A stretch of DNA of 64,000 bases from Bacteroidota bacterium (GCA_947501265.1 CANMVY010000004.1:1-64000); one strand, 5' to 3'; counted from the stretch's first letter, positions 17,282-28,833 are shown. A program made the numbers and translations. The notes: generated by a model from the letters alone, not told the origin.

Positions 17282-18706
17282 TTAAGCGTGATGTGATTCG
17301 TGTGAATGTTGAGCAGATTCTTCTGCCTTTTCTTTTTCCATAGTAATCTTCATGTACTTTTCAGCAGAAGTCTTCATGATGGATTTTACCTCTGCAACCG
17401 CAATCACAGGCACGTATTTCGCAAACAAGAAGAACAAGGTGAAGAAAAGTCCCATAGAGCCCATGTACATGGAAATCTCAACCCAAGTTGGAGAATACAT
17501 AGCCCAAGAAGATGGCAAATAATCGCGGTGAAGCGAAGTAACGATAATTACGAAACGCTCGAACCACATACCGATATTTACGAAAATAGAAATGATGAAT
17601 ACTGCAGTGATGTTACGACGCAACTTCTGAGACCAGAACAACTGAGGAGTAATAACGTTACACGTCATCATCGCCCAGTACGACCACCAGTATTCACCGA
17701 ACATACGGTTAACGAAGGCGTATCGTTCGTATTCAACTGCAGAATACCACGCAATGAAAAACTCGGTGATGTACGCAGAACCTACAATCGAACCCGTTAC
17801 CATGATGATCTTACACATCACGTCAATGTGGTTCAATGTGATGTAATTTTCCAAATTCATGGCTTTACGAGCCACAATCAACAAGGTTAATACCATCGCG
17901 AATCCAGAGAATACCGCTCCTGCCACGAAGTAAGGAGGGAAAATGGTGGTGTGCCACCCTGGAATTACGGAGGTAGCAAAGTCCATGGATACAATCGTGT
18001 GTACTGAAAGTACCAAGGGAGTTGCTAAACCTGCCAAAATCAACGAAATAACTTCGAAACGACTCCATGCTTTCGCCGAACCATTCCATCCGAAGGATAA
18101 AATACCGTAGATCTTTTTCTTCATTCCTTCAGCACGGTCACGAACCGAAGCCAAATCAGGAAGCAAACCAACGTACCAGAAAACAACGGAAACGGTTAAA
18201 TAAGTAGAAATCGCAAAAACGTCCCACAACAAGGGTGAGTTGAAGTTGGCCCACAAGTTACCGTAAGTGTTTGGAAGTGGAAGAGCCCAATAAATAACCC
18301 ACGGACGACCAGCGTGCAATAACGGGTAAACCCCAGCACAAACAACCGCAAAAATGGTCATCGCTTCTGCCGAACGGTTAACGGCTGTTCTCCATTTTTG
18401 GCGGAACAACAACAAAACCGCTGAAATCAACGTACCGGCGTGACCAATACCTACCCACCAAACGAAGTTGGTAATATCCCAACCCCAATCAACGGTTTTA
18501 TTCAAACCCCAGCTCCCAACTCCATTCCAGAGTAAGTAACCGATGGCCCAAACATAAAGAGCTAAAAAAGCCAATGAAATTGCAAAACCCATGTACCACC
18601 ACTGGGTAGGTTTCGCCTCAACCGGAATAATGATATCATCGGAGATCTTTTTATAAGTGGTGTCATCTCCGGTGATGAGCGGTCTTCTATAGGGGGACTC
18701 GTACAT
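17282..18706 (-). CDS. actC: Alternative complex III subunit ActC (NrfD-like)
   Basis: 474 aa, about ten membrane helices, NrfD/PsrC family. This subunit is expected to carry a quinol-binding site, working with the iron-sulfur subunit ActB. Conserved segments: [37 protein letters not shown] and [20 protein letters not shown]-terminal tail is His-rich (HSHESHH). Starts 11 bases after actB ends. Confidence 0.95.
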   Translation of the reverse strand: MYESPYRRPLITGDDTTYKKISDDIIIPVEAKPTQWWYMGFAISLAFLALYVWAIGYLLWNGVGSWGLNKTVDWGWDITNFVWWVGIGHAGTLISAVLLLFRQKWRTAVNRSAEAMTIFAVVCAGVYPLLHAGRPWVIYWALPLPNTYGNLWANFNSPLLWDVFAISTYLTVSVVFWYVGLLPDLASVRDRAEGMKKKIYGILSFGWNGSAKAWSRFEVISLILAGLATPLVLSVHTIVSMDFATSVIPGWHTTIFPPYFVAGAVFSGFAMVLTLLIVARKAMNLENYITLNHIDVMCKIIMVTGSIVGSAYITEFFIAWYSAVEYERYAFVNRMFGEYWWSYWAMMTCNVITPQLFWSQKLRRNITAVFIISIFVNIGMWFERFVIIVTSLHRDYLPSSWAMYSPTWVEISMYMGSMGLFFTLFFLFAKYVPVIAVAEVKSIMKTSAEKYMKITMEKEKAEESAQHSHESHHA

Positions 18707-18717
18707 ACCTTTATCTT

Positions 18718-21700
18718 TTATGCTTGGTTTTTATCATTGTTACGAACCTTCACCAAATACTGAACACTTGGTAGAACCTGAATTTCTTCGATCAAACCGT
18801 AAGCACGGTCGCTGTTCACCAACTTGTAAATTTCGGAAGTTTCATCGTTTACATCACCAAATACGATGGCATTGGAAGGACAAGCTTTTTGACAAGCTGT
18901 TTTCACTTCTCCATCTTTGATGTTTCTGCTTTCTTTCTTTGCCTGCAACTTGCTAGCTTGAATGCTCTGAACGCAGAAGGTACATTTTTCCATAACTCCA
19001 CGTGCACGTACAGTTACGTCTGGATTCAATACCATGCGTCCTAATTCTGTTTGTGAAGGATTCACATCCGAGAACAACGGATTATCGTAGTAGCTGAACC
19101 AGTTGAAGCGACGTACTTTGTATGGGCAGTTGTTTGCGCAATAACGTGTTCCAACACAACGGTTGTAAACCATTTGGTTCAATCCCTCGTCGCTGTGCAC
19201 GGTAGCCAAAACTGGGCAAACTGTTTCGCAAGGAGCGTTATCGCACTGCTGACACATCACAGGTTGGTAAACCACAGAAACGTCAGAGAAATCAGCTACA
19301 TCGTTTTTGAACTCACGGAAAACGTTTCCGTCGTTATTGTATTGCTCACCGCCGTATTCGGTTTCTTCGGTGATTGCACGTCCGTCTTTTGCACGGAAAG
19401 TGAAGTAACGGTCGATACGCATCCAATGCATTTCGCGACGATTAATCACTTCTTGGCGACCCACAACGGGAACGTTATTTTCTGATTGACATGCTACAAC
19501 GCAAGAACCGCAACCAATACAAGCGTTCAAATCGATTCCCATCATCCAATGATGAGAAGGATATTTGCGCTTGTTCCACAAGGTTATTGTTTCATCGTAA
19601 GCATTTACTTTTACGTGCTCGCCCTTTTCGTTTTTCATCAAAAGATGCGGACGCAAATTGTATTCTTCGTGCTTACCCGCTTTTTTAGCAGATAAATAAG
19701 TAGCAAGAGAAGTTTCCTTTACAATGGAACGACCTTCAATGGTGTGGTGCGTTTGGGTTTGAGCCAATTTACGGTGCTCTCCAGTTGCAGCTACTTTCAC
19801 ATTAGAAACGTAATAAGAACGATTTCCATTTACGGTAGAAACAAATGGGAAGGCATTTTGCCCAACATTCAAACCAGCTTTTCCAACTTTAGTTCGTCCG
19901 TAACCCAATGCTAGTGCCACAACGTTTGGCATCATACCGGGCAACATCAAAATAGGAACAGTTACTTTGTAGCCATTGGCCTCAACCGTAACCATGTCTC
20001 CTTCTGACAAATTGTTTTGCTTGGCGTACATTGGATTTACAGCGAGGTAATTGTCCCAGCAAGCTTTGGTGATTGGATCTGGCATTTCTTGCAACCAAGG
20101 ATTATTGGCTTGAAGGCCATCACCCAATCCCATTTTTTGATAAATCACCATTTCCAATCCGCCAGCGTTTCCTTTGATGTTACTGGCATTAAAGGAAGCC
20201 ATGGAAGCGTTATCGGAAGATGCTCCAGTTAATACAAGAACTCCTTGGTTCAATGAATTACGCCAAAAGCTGTCGGTGGTAGAATATTTAGATTGTTTGG
20301 AGAACATTTGTGCGCTCCAGAAATCTTTCAAATATTGGTAGTGAGAAGCAGAACTTCCGTTCCAAGCCAATAAACACTCCTCTAAAGAACGGGTATTGAA
20401 CAACTTAGAAATGGATGGTTGCTGCAAAGAATAAGAACCTTCACGAACCTCGGCATCACCCCAAGACTCTAGGAAGTGATTTGCAGCTGAGATGTGAGAA
20501 CAAACGCTTGAAGTTTCATCGTGTCCAGAAACCAATGAAATAGAAGCTTTGGCACCTTGAATTTGCTTTGCAAGTGCAGAACCATTGGCCATGGTGTAAA
20601 CCGGATTAACACCAGCAAAAACAACCACCGAATTGGCATTGATGCCATTCATTGCGTTCATGGCAGCAGTATCGTTTCCTTGACGAATGTTCAAAGAATT
20701 TACACCGTCGATGGTTGAACCGTAGTTACCCAACATCTTGTTGATGTTGTTCACCATGATTTGAACGTCTTTGTTGTTGGATCCACAAACAACCAAAGAA
20801 GCACCTTTGGCAGAAACCAATTTCTTGGCTGATGCAGCAACAAGATTGCCTGCAACTTCCATTCCTTTGATTCCAGCTTCGGAATTTCCGGTTTGCTTCG
20901 CTACTTCATTGTACAATTGAGCTACCACCAAACCTTCGTTCGAAGGAAGGTAAGTAGAACGAAAATCGGCGTTAGAACCGGTTAATGACAACGCGGGTTC
21001 GAAATGGTAATGAACCGACATGTTGCCTTCTTCATTCACTTTACGGCGAGAAGAATAACCAGCGATATTCATCAATCCACCTCCCCAGTTTCCTAAGAAA
21101 TCGGCATTGATAGAAACGATAACATTGGCTTTAGCAAAATCGTAATAAGGAACAACCGCTTTTCCAAGAGTAGCTTGGTTAGCTTCCAACATTCCTGAAT
21201 AAGATACAGAATCGAAAACCACGTGCTTCGCACCAAATTGACCAACGAATGATTGAATCAATGCTTTGGTAGATGGAGAAACGATGGAAGGAGTTACCAA
21301 AGTAGCTCCGCCATTGGACTTAGCATCATTCAATAAAGTGATAACCTCTTTATCGAAATCTGCCCAAGAAACTTCTTTTCCGCCAATCATTGGATTCTTG
21401 GTTCCTTCGCGATGGGTATCGTACAAGCCTAAAACGGCAGCAGATACACGTGCCGAAACCCCATTTCCAGTTAATGGAGATAGGTTATTCGCTTCAATTT
21501 TGATGGGACGCCCTTCACGGGTTTTTACCAAAACGTCAGCAAAATCATTGCCGTCAAAATACGTTGAAGCGTAGTAATTGGCAATGGAGGGCGACATTTC
21601 AGCAGGATGGTTCAAGAAAGGGATTGCTTTCTTGATGGGTGTAGTGTTACACGCCGCCAAGGAAGCAGCACCTACGCTGAAACCAAAAATTTTCAAAAAG

Positions 21701-21855
21701 TCGCGTCGGTTCGTGGAAGAAACCGATGCGTTCTCAGCAATGATTTCATCTACCGGAATCTCTTGACCAAATTCGGAAGAGATTTCCTGTTGGAATGCAG
21801 GAGTATTGTTGAGTTCGTCAACACTTTTCCAATATTTCCTCTCGGAGTTATTCAT
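18718..21855 (-). CDS. actB: Alternative complex III iron-sulfur subunit ActB
   Basis: 1045 aa. The N-terminus carries a twin-arginine motif RRDFLKIF (residues 50-57) and a Cys after AA (residue 69) suitable for lipid attachment. The first two thirds resemble a molybdopterin oxidoreductase that lacks cofactor function in this complex. The last third holds ferredoxin-like Cys clusters: [37 protein letters not shown], and CTFC with CQKACP. This matches the known three 4Fe-4S plus one 3Fe-4S arrangement. Periplasmic, transfers electrons from quinol toward the cytochromes. Confidence 0.96.
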   Translation of the reverse strand: MNNSERKYWKSVDELNNTPAFQQEISSEFGQEIPVDEIIAENASVSSTNRRDFLKIFGFSVGAASLAACNTTPIKKAIPFLNHPAEMSPSIANYYASTYFDGNDFADVLVKTREGRPIKIEANNLSPLTGNGVSARVSAAVLGLYDTHREGTKNPMIGGKEVSWADFDKEVITLLNDAKSNGGATLVTPSIVSPSTKALIQSFVGQFGAKHVVFDSVSYSGMLEANQATLGKAVVPYYDFAKANVIVSINADFLGNWGGGLMNIAGYSSRRKVNEEGNMSVHYHFEPALSLTGSNADFRSTYLPSNEGLVVAQLYNEVAKQTGNSEAGIKGMEVAGNLVAASAKKLVSAKGASLVVCGSNNKDVQIMVNNINKMLGNYGSTIDGVNSLNIRQGNDTAAMNAMNGINANSVVVFAGVNPVYTMANGSALAKQIQGAKASISLVSGHDETSSVCSHISAANHFLESWGDAEVREGSYSLQQPSISKLFNTRSLEECLLAWNGSSASHYQYLKDFWSAQMFSKQSKYSTTDSFWRNSLNQGVLVLTGASSDNASMASFNASNIKGNAGGLEMVIYQKMGLGDGLQANNPWLQEMPDPITKACWDNYLAVNPMYAKQNNLSEGDMVTVEANGYKVTVPILMLPGMMPNVVALALGYGRTKVGKAGLNVGQNAFPFVSTVNGNRSYYVSNVKVAATGEHRKLAQTQTHHTIEGRSIVKETSLATYLSAKKAGKHEEYNLRPHLLMKNEKGEHVKVNAYDETITLWNKRKYPSHHWMMGIDLNACIGCGSCVVACQSENNVPVVGRQEVINRREMHWMRIDRYFTFRAKDGRAITEETEYGGEQYNNDGNVFREFKNDVADFSDVSVVYQPVMCQQCDNAPCETVCPVLATVHSDEGLNQMVYNRCVGTRYCANNCPYKVRRFNWFSYYDNPLFSDVNPSQTELGRMVLNPDVTVRARGVMEKCTFCVQSIQASKLQAKKESRNIKDGEVKTACQKACPSNAIVFGDVNDETSEIYKLVNSDRAYGLIEEIQVLPSVQYLVKVRNNDKNQA

Positions 21856-21877
21856 GGATTATTCGGTTATGCGTTGA

Positions 21878-22810
21878 TTAATAGTGACATTTTGAGCACT
21901 CCATTCCTCCCAATTGAGAGATGGTCATGCCTTCGCCGGATGCAACGGCTTGCTTGAACTTTTCAGATTTTCCGTGAACGGACTTGTAATAGCCATTATC
22001 CATGTTAACCTTCGTTTTGGTGTGGCAATCGATACACCAACCCATGGTTAATGGAGACTGTTGCTTTACCACTTCCATGGTCTCAATAGGACCGTGACAA
22101 GTTTGGCAAGCAATACCTCCCACTTTGTAGTGTTGGGAGTGGTTGAAATATGCGAAATCTTGAAGATTGTGAATACGAACCCACTGAATAGGCTTCTGCT
22201 TGTAACCAGGAATGTAAGCCTGAGTTGCAGGATCCCAACCTACTGCATCGTAAATCTTTTGAATTTGCTCGCTCTCGGGCTTAACTACGTTATGACAGTT
22301 CATACAAATATTTGCGGAAGGAATCGTAGCCGATTTTCCACGCTCCACACCTGTGTGGCAATATGAACATTGAATTTTGTACTCTCCAGCATGTAGTTTG
22401 TGGGAGTAAGCAATGGGTTGCTTAGGACCGTATCCTTGTTGCATACCCACTTTGGATGCTAAATCAACAGCTCCAGCAGTCATCAAAATGAAAAAACCTA
22501 CCAAACCGAAAACAACGTACAAACCTGGGTGAACTCGTTTGAAAAGATTGACATCTTTCAATTGCTCTCCTTCTACTTTTCCGGCAGCAATGTCGGACTG
22601 TAGTTTACCGTTGGCCAAACGATTGATCACTCCTAAAAGTGACAATACTAAAATTGACAATAGGATGATAATTCCTAAAAGAGATTCGCGACCGATGGGC
22701 GCATTCTCTGTTTCTTGTGCCCACACGGGAGCCGACATTCCCACTCCTAAAAGTGTGAATGCCACGTACTTAAGACGACTTCTAAACATTGTTTTCGCAG
22801 TGAAATACAT
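21878..22810 (-). CDS. actA: Alternative complex III pentaheme cytochrome ActA
   Basis: 310 aa from the ATG at 22810; 22789 (MFRSRLK...) is an alternative, and a TTG at 22849 lies inside the -7 box. A signal-like segment ends APVWAQ, then two further hydrophobic helices. Five CxxCH motifs (CSYCH, CMNCH, CQTCH, CIDCH, CSKCH) give the expected pentaheme count. First gene of the actABCDEF operon. Electrons received here pass to ActE or directly to the oxidase. Confidence 0.94.
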   Translation of the reverse strand: MYFTAKTMFRSRLKYVAFTLLGVGMSAPVWAQETENAPIGRESLLGIIILLSILVLSLLGVINRLANGKLQSDIAAGKVEGEQLKDVNLFKRVHPGLYVVFGLVGFFILMTAGAVDLASKVGMQQGYGPKQPIAYSHKLHAGEYKIQCSYCHTGVERGKSATIPSANICMNCHNVVKPESEQIQKIYDAVGWDPATQAYIPGYKQKPIQWVRIHNLQDFAYFNHSQHYKVGGIACQTCHGPIETMEVVKQQSPLTMGWCIDCHTKTKVNMDNGYYKSVHGKSEKFKQAVASGEGMTISQLGGMECSKCHY

Positions 22811-22846
22811 GGAGTTTTGTTTGAATTGGTTATTCCAATTTGTGCG

Positions 22847-22854
22847 CAAATTTA
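22847..22854 (-). promoter_or_regulatory. -7 box of the act operon
   Basis: TAAATTTG on the minus strand matches TAnnTTTG. A TTG at 22871-22869 is only 14 bases upstream, short for the usual spacer. The predicted transcription start lies about 30 bases before the ATG at 22810. Confidence 0.4.
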
Positions 22855-22936
22855 ATTCAAAATCGATTCAAAACACGGTGCAGCGTGAATATTTCAGCCT
22901 GTTTTAGGTAATTTAGATTTATTCTAAATAGGATTT

Positions 22937-24271
22937 TTAGTAGGCATTCTCTTCTCCGCGAAGCGCGTTGTATACCGTAAGCAGAACTACCTTCAAATCA
23001 AGCAAAAAAGTCCAATGCTCTAAATAGAAAACATCCACTTTAATACGGTTTTTCATCATGCGCGGATCCGTTGTTTCTCCACGGTAACCTTTTACTTGTG
23101 ACAATCCTGTAACTCCAGGCTTAATCCAATGACGAACCATGTACTGATCAATCATTTGACGGTACTGCTCGGTGTGAGCAATCATGTGTGGCCGCGGACC
23201 AACCACCGACATATCGCCCCACCAAACGTTGAAAAACTGAGGCAACTCATCCAAACTGGTTTTCCTTAAAAAAGCACCAAAACGGGTAATTCGAAGATCA
23301 CCTTTGGTAGCCTGAACTTGGTCATGATCACGATTCACGGCCATGCTTCTTAACTTGTAGCAGTAAAAATCGTGGTTATTCATTCCACTTCTTTTCTGCT
23401 TGAAAAAAACCGGACCCTTTGATTCCAATTTGATGATGATGCCCAAAATGGGTAAAAGCCACCACAAAACAAAAAGGATCACAATCGATGAAAATACAAC
23501 ATCAAAAATCCTCTTAATCCAACGATTCAAAGGCATATCCAAAGGAGAAACCCGTAAATAAAATACGGGAACGTGACCCAAAAAATCGGTTTTCAACTGG
23601 GCATATTCAAACCCCTTGTACTCGGGAATGAGTCGCAAACGAATTAAATGAAAGTCGCAGTACTGAATCAATGCTTTCAACTGAGATTTCCTCAACGCTC
23701 CCAATGCTGCAAAAACTTCCTGAATTCCGTGTTTCTCGCAATATTCCTCAAAGTGAGCTAAATCGGTTAAGGCTTTGGGGTGTCGGTCATCGATGTACCC
23801 CAAAAGCGAATACCCCAAATCCGATCGTTGCTGCATCAAATCTCCCAGATCTTTGGTTTCGGGTGTATATCCCACAATCAGTGTTTTCTGAAATCCTCTC
23901 CCCTCTCGGTGGCTGTTTTTCCGATCCCAAACAAAATAAAATCGCCAAACAAACATCATGATTCCCCAAACCGAGTAACCGTACAACAAAAAAAGACGCG
24001 AATAATAGGTTTTAACCCACCCGTTTAAGGCAGCCACCAACAGAAAATGGAAAATAAAGACCTGGAACAGATTGGAAAAGGTAACATCGTAATCGGTTTG
24101 CTTCCCAGGATCGTACGTTTTTAAGAAAGATGCAGCAATTAACCAGAAGAGATTGATCAATAAAAAGAAAACAGAAAATTCCGGGGCAAAAACAAAATCG
24201 AAACCATTAAATTTCAACCAGAAACCAAGAAAAAAAGAGGCATTGAGAACTAAAAAGTCCCCCCAGCGCAT
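22937..24271 (-). CDS. Polyprenyl-phosphate sugar-1-phosphate transferase
   Basis: 444 aa from the ATG at 24271; a TTG at 24298, overlapping the previous stop, would add nine residues. The N-terminal part has about four helices, the middle a CoA-binding-like domain (LIVGYTPETKDLGDL), and the C-terminal bacterial sugar transferase domain has KRIFDVVFSS, GPVFFKQKRSG, KLRSMAVN, LDELPQFFNVWWGDMSVVGP, and GLSQVKGYRGET. Loads the first hexose-1-phosphate onto undecaprenyl phosphate for O-antigen or exopolysaccharide. Closest in layout to WcaJ-type enzymes; the sugar is not predictable. Confidence 0.9.
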   Translation of the reverse strand: MRWGDFLVLNASFFLGFWLKFNGFDFVFAPEFSVFFLLINLFWLIAASFLKTYDPGKQTDYDVTFSNLFQVFIFHFLLVAALNGWVKTYYSRLFLLYGYSVWGIMMFVWRFYFVWDRKNSHREGRGFQKTLIVGYTPETKDLGDLMQQRSDLGYSLLGYIDDRHPKALTDLAHFEEYCEKHGIQEVFAALGALRKSQLKALIQYCDFHLIRLRLIPEYKGFEYAQLKTDFLGHVPVFYLRVSPLDMPLNRWIKRIFDVVFSSIVILFVLWWLLPILGIIIKLESKGPVFFKQKRSGMNNHDFYCYKLRSMAVNRDHDQVQATKGDLRITRFGAFLRKTSLDELPQFFNVWWGDMSVVGPRPHMIAHTEQYRQMIDQYMVRHWIKPGVTGLSQVKGYRGETTDPRMMKNRIKVDVFYLEHWTFLLDLKVVLLTVYNALRGEENAY

Positions 24272-24294
24272 TCGATTTTTGGCATGAATTCGAT

Positions 24295-26244
24295 TCAACG
24301 AACAATAATTTTTTGAGTTTTTCCGAACTGATCAACGGCCAAATAAAAACCTTGGGGAAGATCAATGAGTTGTTTTTCACCAGCTAACAGCCGAAGCTGA
24401 CGGAGCTTTTTTCCCTGCAAATCGAAAACTCCAATTTCCATGTTCGCATTAGCAGGGTTATCCAGCCAAAAAGATCCTTGACTTGGATTAGGTAAAACCA
24501 TCCAGGGGGTAGAAATCAACCCTTGGGTGGAGGCAGGAACCAATGTTGGATCATTAAAGACCGAGTTGGGACCTGTAATGATCCAGTTTTCGGGATCGAT
24601 GGTTACCCGCAATACCGATTGTGGAATAGTGAACGATTGAATAGCAGAGGTATTCCCTCTCAATCGAAACGTGAACGATTGCCCAGCAACATCAACCTTG
24701 ATCGGTAAATCATTCGAGAAACTTGGAGTAACACTGGGCATAGATGCTGTTTGTCCCAATTGGAAATGAACTTTTCCGGTTCCAGGTTGGTAATTCCATT
24801 TCAATTGATAGGTTGGAAATCCTTCTCCGTAAATCCATTCCTGAAAAAATGCTTGAAGATTTTTCCCGGATGCTCTTTCCATTTCCAATCGAAATGAATC
24901 GGTAATGGTGGAATAATTCCGATAGCGATTCAAATAATTTCGAGTTCCGGCAAAAAAGGCGGAATCTCCAATCTCAAAGCGAAGCTGATGCAACACTGAA
25001 CCGCCTTTTTTGTAGGAGAGTCGACCATCGAAAATACGCCACTCTCCACCTCCAACGGGAACATAAACGCTCCCATCAGGGGCATTCGTTACTTGGTTGT
25101 GTGCATTACTCATCCATGCAAATGCGCCTGCTGAATCAAAAGTAGCCCGGTACAAATATTCGCAGTAACTCGCCCATCCTTCATTCAACCAGATATCGCT
25201 CCAGGTGCCGCAAGTTACCAAATCGCCAAACCACTGGTGCGCCAATTCATGCGAAGTTAAATCCGTTCCAAATCCACCCATGGTACTCATGGTTTGATGC
25301 TCCATTCCGCCACCCAACTCGGCTTGAACATGCCCGTACTTTTCTTTCCAAAAAGGATACAAAGTGAATAAATTTGAAAATTGCTCCACCATCCTGGGCG
25401 TGCGATCTAAACCGGTTCGAACTACACTTAAATTCGACTGGCCCGCCGAATTATTGGCATCGTAAACGTAATGTTGAATGAGAATGCTATCGCCATTCAA
25501 AGCCAAGGGTTTGGCGAAGTTTCGGTAATCCAAATAATTGGCACAACCGAAATGAATGAGATAGAAAACGGTTTTCTCCCGGGTCTTCCAGCGGTATCGG
25601 GCTAAATTACCGGGTAGCGTATCAACCCCTTGCAACAAACCATTCGATCCAACCCGAGCAGGCAACGCACACGTTGCGAAAAAATCAATGGAATCAATTT
25701 TATCGTACAAATCTTGCTTGCAAGGCCACCATTGAATGGCTCCAAACGGTTCGCTCAACGTCCATGTTACCGGAGTATTGTAAGTCGTGTTCGTGCGATT
25801 GGTCACAGCCGAAAAGAATCCACTTCCTTGTTGAGCACCGCGATAATAAATCACCGATTGAATGGGGGTTCCAACGGGAAGGGTTGATGGAAGAGGGAAA
25901 TACACCTCCGTGCCTGTACGAACAGGAGTTATTCGAACCCCATTCACCCAAGCCGAATCAATGGTTACGAGCGGTTCCAACTCCACCCAAAAAGAATCCA
26001 TGCTCGCCGTCGTAATTGCATCGCAAGTTACCTTTCCCGAAATTTGAACGGAAGTATTGCTTACTTGAAGATCAAAACCGTAGTGGTGCACATCGTATCC
26101 ATCGCCTAAAGGCAACGTCCACCCCTGCACTCCCTCGGTTTGACGGAACGTTACATGTTTGGAGCAACCACCGGGTTGATTCCATTGGGAATACCCATCC
26201 AAACCACCCAAAAGCAGAAGAACAGCTAGCGCAAAATTTCTCAT
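24295..26244 (-). CDS. Secreted M1 family metallopeptidase with T9SS tail
   Basis: 649 aa from the ATG at 26244 with signal peptide MRNFALAVLLLLGGLDGYSQ. The zinc site is HELAHQWFG followed 18 residues later by NEGWA, as in M1 aminopeptidases. The exopeptidase loop reads GGMEHQT instead of GAMEN. The last ~75 residues (PNPSQGSFWL ... IGVFDLQGKKLRQL ... LPQGFYLAV) are a type A T9SS sorting domain, so it acts outside the cell. A TATTTTTG box at 26267-26260 may give it its own promoter within the truA-ABC-peptidase-glycosyltransferase gene order. The next gene overlaps it by at most four bases. Confidence 0.93.
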   Translation of the reverse strand: MRNFALAVLLLLGGLDGYSQWNQPGGCSKHVTFRQTEGVQGWTLPLGDGYDVHHYGFDLQVSNTSVQISGKVTCDAITTASMDSFWVELEPLVTIDSAWVNGVRITPVRTGTEVYFPLPSTLPVGTPIQSVIYYRGAQQGSGFFSAVTNRTNTTYNTPVTWTLSEPFGAIQWWPCKQDLYDKIDSIDFFATCALPARVGSNGLLQGVDTLPGNLARYRWKTREKTVFYLIHFGCANYLDYRNFAKPLALNGDSILIQHYVYDANNSAGQSNLSVVRTGLDRTPRMVEQFSNLFTLYPFWKEKYGHVQAELGGGMEHQTMSTMGGFGTDLTSHELAHQWFGDLVTCGTWSDIWLNEGWASYCEYLYRATFDSAGAFAWMSNAHNQVTNAPDGSVYVPVGGGEWRIFDGRLSYKKGGSVLHQLRFEIGDSAFFAGTRNYLNRYRNYSTITDSFRLEMERASGKNLQAFFQEWIYGEGFPTYQLKWNYQPGTGKVHFQLGQTASMPSVTPSFSNDLPIKVDVAGQSFTFRLRGNTSAIQSFTIPQSVLRVTIDPENWIITGPNSVFNDPTLVPASTQGLISTPWMVLPNPSQGSFWLDNPANANMEIGVFDLQGKKLRQLRLLAGEKQLIDLPQGFYLAVDQFGKTQKIIVR

Positions 26245-26273
26245 GGAAAAGATTTTCGACAAAAATAAACGAA

Positions 26274-28022
26274 TTACGCGTTGATTTCAGAAAATTGGTA
26301 CTGCTTCTTGTAAAGTTTACTGTATCTGCCGTTAGCAGCCAATAAATCGTCATGGGTTCCCTGCTCCACAATCTTCCCTTTTTCCATGACCAAAATTTGA
26401 TCAGCATCTTGAATGGTACTCAATCGGTGGGCAATCACCAACGATGTTCTTCCGGCTGTGATGGCCTTGGTGGCCTTTTGCAAAATCTCTTCCGTAAGAC
26501 TATCGATATTGGCTGTGGCTTCATCCAGAATAAGAATTTGAGGATTATACACCATGGCCCTGAGAAAAGCGATGAGCTGTCGCTGTCCGGCACTAAGAGC
26601 CGAACCCCGTTCTTTAACCTGGTATTCGTATCCACCTGGCAATCGTTGAATGAATTGATTAATTCCCGTTTTCTGGGCTACTTCGGCCACCAGTTCCATG
26701 GGAATCTCAGGATTTTTCAAAGTAATGTTTTCCAGAACGCTTCCCGAAAACAAAAAGACATCTTGCAAAATGACGCCTAAATTCTTTTGATAGGCCTCCA
26801 ATTGGTAGTCTTGAATTTTAATTCCATCTACCAAAACCTCCCCGGATAAAATGGGATAAGCCCGTGAAATTACATTGATGAGGGATGTTTTTCCAGATCC
26901 TGTTGAACCAACCACCGCCCACGTTTGTCCGGCAGGGAGGGAAAAGGAAATTCCTTGAAGCACTTTTTGGTCGGGCAAATACTCGAATTCTAAATTTTTT
27001 ACGTCAATCTGGCCTTTTAATTCTCCACAAACCAAGTTGCCTTCATCTTGCAATTGTTCTTGGTTATCGAGCAGTGCAAAAACGCGTTCCGAGGCCACCA
27101 AACCCATTTGTAAATTATTGAATCGATCGGCCAGCATGCGTACCGGGCGAAAGAAAATATTGATGTACATGATGAAGGCAATGATTTCGCCCGGAGTAGC
27201 AAAACCAGCCAGCGCTTCTTTTCCTCCGTACCAAATCAATAACCCCAAGGCAGCCGATGAAATCACTTCCACGACCGGAAAAAATACCGAGTAGTAAAAG
27301 ACATTGTCCATGTTGGCCTTGTTCAATCGGGTATTAATATCTACGAACGTTTGGTGTTCTTTTTTCTCCCTACTGAACAATTGGATGATCAACATTCCAA
27401 CGATTCTCTCCTGCAAAAAAGCATTGAGTTCGGTGGTTGCTTTGCGTACATCTCCAAACGATTTTTTCACCGCCTCTTTGAAGATGTAGGTGGCCAACAT
27501 CATCAATGGAAAGGTGGTTAACGTAACCAAAGTAAGTTTCCAATTCTCAAGAAACATCACCAAGAGCACTGCAACCACCACCAAAATATCGGAAATGATG
27601 TTCAACAACCCTTCCGAAAAAATTTGGGCAATGGTTTCGATATCGTTGATGGTTCGTGTGGTTAACGTTCCGATTGGGGTTTGGTCGAAAAACCTAAGTT
27701 TGAGTTTGGTGATGTGGTGATAGACCTGTTTCCGAAGCGCCAACACGGCTTTTTGACCTAAAAAATTGGCTGAAATGGTATATACATACCGAACGAGTGC
27801 TTCCGCCACCAACAGTCCAAGCATGGCCAAAGTAAGGTCCCACAAAGCCGATTGATCTTTGTTTTTGATGAATCCATCTACAGCCTTTTGTGAAAGCATC
27901 GGACGAACAATGGATAGGTAGGAAAGAAGGAGCGCACTAAAAACGGTTCCCACCATGAGCCACTTGTAAGGGGCAATTAACTGAATAACTCGAGTAAGGT
28001 GGCTGTTTTTAGTCAATTTCAT
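26274..28022 (-). CDS. ABC exporter (fused permease-ATPase)
   Basis: 582 aa. An N-terminal six-helix exporter domain (residues 1-310) is fused to a nucleotide-binding domain: Walker A GSTGSGKTS near 373, signature LSAGQRQ, Walker B ILILDEATANID, and switch His in VIAHRLST. MsbA/MdlB-like half-transporter that would dimerise; substrate (lipid, drug or peptide) unknown. It overlaps the 3' end of truA by 14 bases. Confidence 0.93.
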   Translation of the reverse strand: MKLTKNSHLTRVIQLIAPYKWLMVGTVFSALLLSYLSIVRPMLSQKAVDGFIKNKDQSALWDLTLAMLGLLVAEALVRYVYTISANFLGQKAVLALRKQVYHHITKLKLRFFDQTPIGTLTTRTINDIETIAQIFSEGLLNIISDILVVVAVLLVMFLENWKLTLVTLTTFPLMMLATYIFKEAVKKSFGDVRKATTELNAFLQERIVGMLIIQLFSREKKEHQTFVDINTRLNKANMDNVFYYSVFFPVVEVISSAALGLLIWYGGKEALAGFATPGEIIAFIMYINIFFRPVRMLADRFNNLQMGLVASERVFALLDNQEQLQDEGNLVCGELKGQIDVKNLEFEYLPDQKVLQGISFSLPAGQTWAVVGSTGSGKTSLINVISRAYPILSGEVLVDGIKIQDYQLEAYQKNLGVILQDVFLFSGSVLENITLKNPEIPMELVAEVAQKTGINQFIQRLPGGYEYQVKERGSALSAGQRQLIAFLRAMVYNPQILILDEATANIDSLTEEILQKATKAITAGRTSLVIAHRLSTIQDADQILVMEKGKIVEQGTHDDLLAANGRYSKLYKKQYQFSEINA

Positions 28023-28776
28023 GCGAAAAAATTTGAGGATTAACCCAAGATGGGTAAGTAACTTGGGTTAGAAACAACCCGTGAGCAGGGGCGGAAGCGC
28101 CAGCTTGAGTTCGATCGTGTGCAAAGATAATTTGTTGGAATTGTTCTGGCGAAATTTTCTCTCTTCCCAATTCCACCAATGTTCCCACCATGGCCCTCAC
28201 CATGTTCCGCAGAAATCGGTTCGCCGAAAAATGAAAAACGAGTTTCTGCGATAAAACCTCAATTCGAGCTTCGGTTAAACAACAACGATAATTATTCACC
28301 ACTACGTTTGATTTGCAGAAACTAGAAAAATCCTGATCCCCCACGAGCATGTCCAAACCCAACTGAATTTTTTCAAGGTTCAACGGATAAGGAATAAACC
28401 AAGCGAGATCGTTTTGAAACGGATTTCGGTGGGTACTAATGTGGTATTCGTAAGAACGCGAAAGAGCCGAAAATCGGGTATGGGCATCTGCATGTACCTC
28501 GAAAATTCGTTGAACCGAAATATCGATGGGCAAATTTCCTTGGAGGGCTTTGAAAAATTCGGTTGGAAGCTCAACCGGGGTATCGAAATGCGCAAAAAAT
28601 TGAGTGGCGTGCACCCCGGTATCGGTGCGTCCTTGTCCCATGCTTTGAACGGGATGCTTCAAAAGTTTAGCAAGGGCTTCATCTAAAACTTCTTGAACGG
28701 TTAAAGCATTCGGTTGAATTTGCCAACCGTGGTAATTTTTCCCAAAATAACTCAACTCAATGAAAAAACGCTTCAC
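28009..28776 (-). CDS. truA: tRNA pseudouridine synthase A
   Basis: 255 aa from a GTG at 28776; the family starts here (KRFFIELSYFGKNYHGWQ), and upstream codons in the same frame are not coding. TruA converts U38-40 of tRNAs to pseudouridine. The catalytic Asp lies in GRTDTGVHA near residue 55, and FLRNMVRAMVG is the conserved C-terminal motif. A TACCTTTG box ends 4 bases before the GTG, predicting a leaderless mRNA that starts with GTG. Confidence 0.95.
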   Translation of the reverse strand: MKRFFIELSYFGKNYHGWQIQPNALTVQEVLDEALAKLLKHPVQSMGQGRTDTGVHATQFFAHFDTPVELPTEFFKALQGNLPIDISVQRIFEVHADAHTRFSALSRSYEYHISTHRNPFQNDLAWFIPYPLNLEKIQLGLDMLVGDQDFSSFCKSNVVVNNYRCCLTEARIEVLSQKLVFHFSANRFLRNMVRAMVGTLVELGREKISPEQFQQIIFAHDRTQAGASAPAHGLFLTQVTYPSWVNPQIFSHEID

Positions 28777-28780
28777 AAAG

Positions 28781-28813
28781 CAAAGGTAAAACCGAATGTA
28801 CCCTGTATTTTTG
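28781..28813. promoter_or_regulatory. Divergent -7 boxes, truA / DUF4293
   Basis: Minus strand: TACCTTTG at 28788-28781 for truA. Plus strand: TATTTTTG at 28806-28813 for the DUF4293 gene. The minus-strand TTG (28816-28814) lies 25 bases from its box and overlaps the end of the opposite promoter, so the two could interfere. Confidence 0.45.
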
Positions 28814-28833
28814 CAAAACAAAAAAATAACGCC

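Noticed and set aside
22913-22929. Terminator hairpin between the act operon and the sugar transferase gene
   Set aside because: TTTAGA/TCTAAA is a weak six-pair AT stem with no proper T tract for either neighbouring gene.
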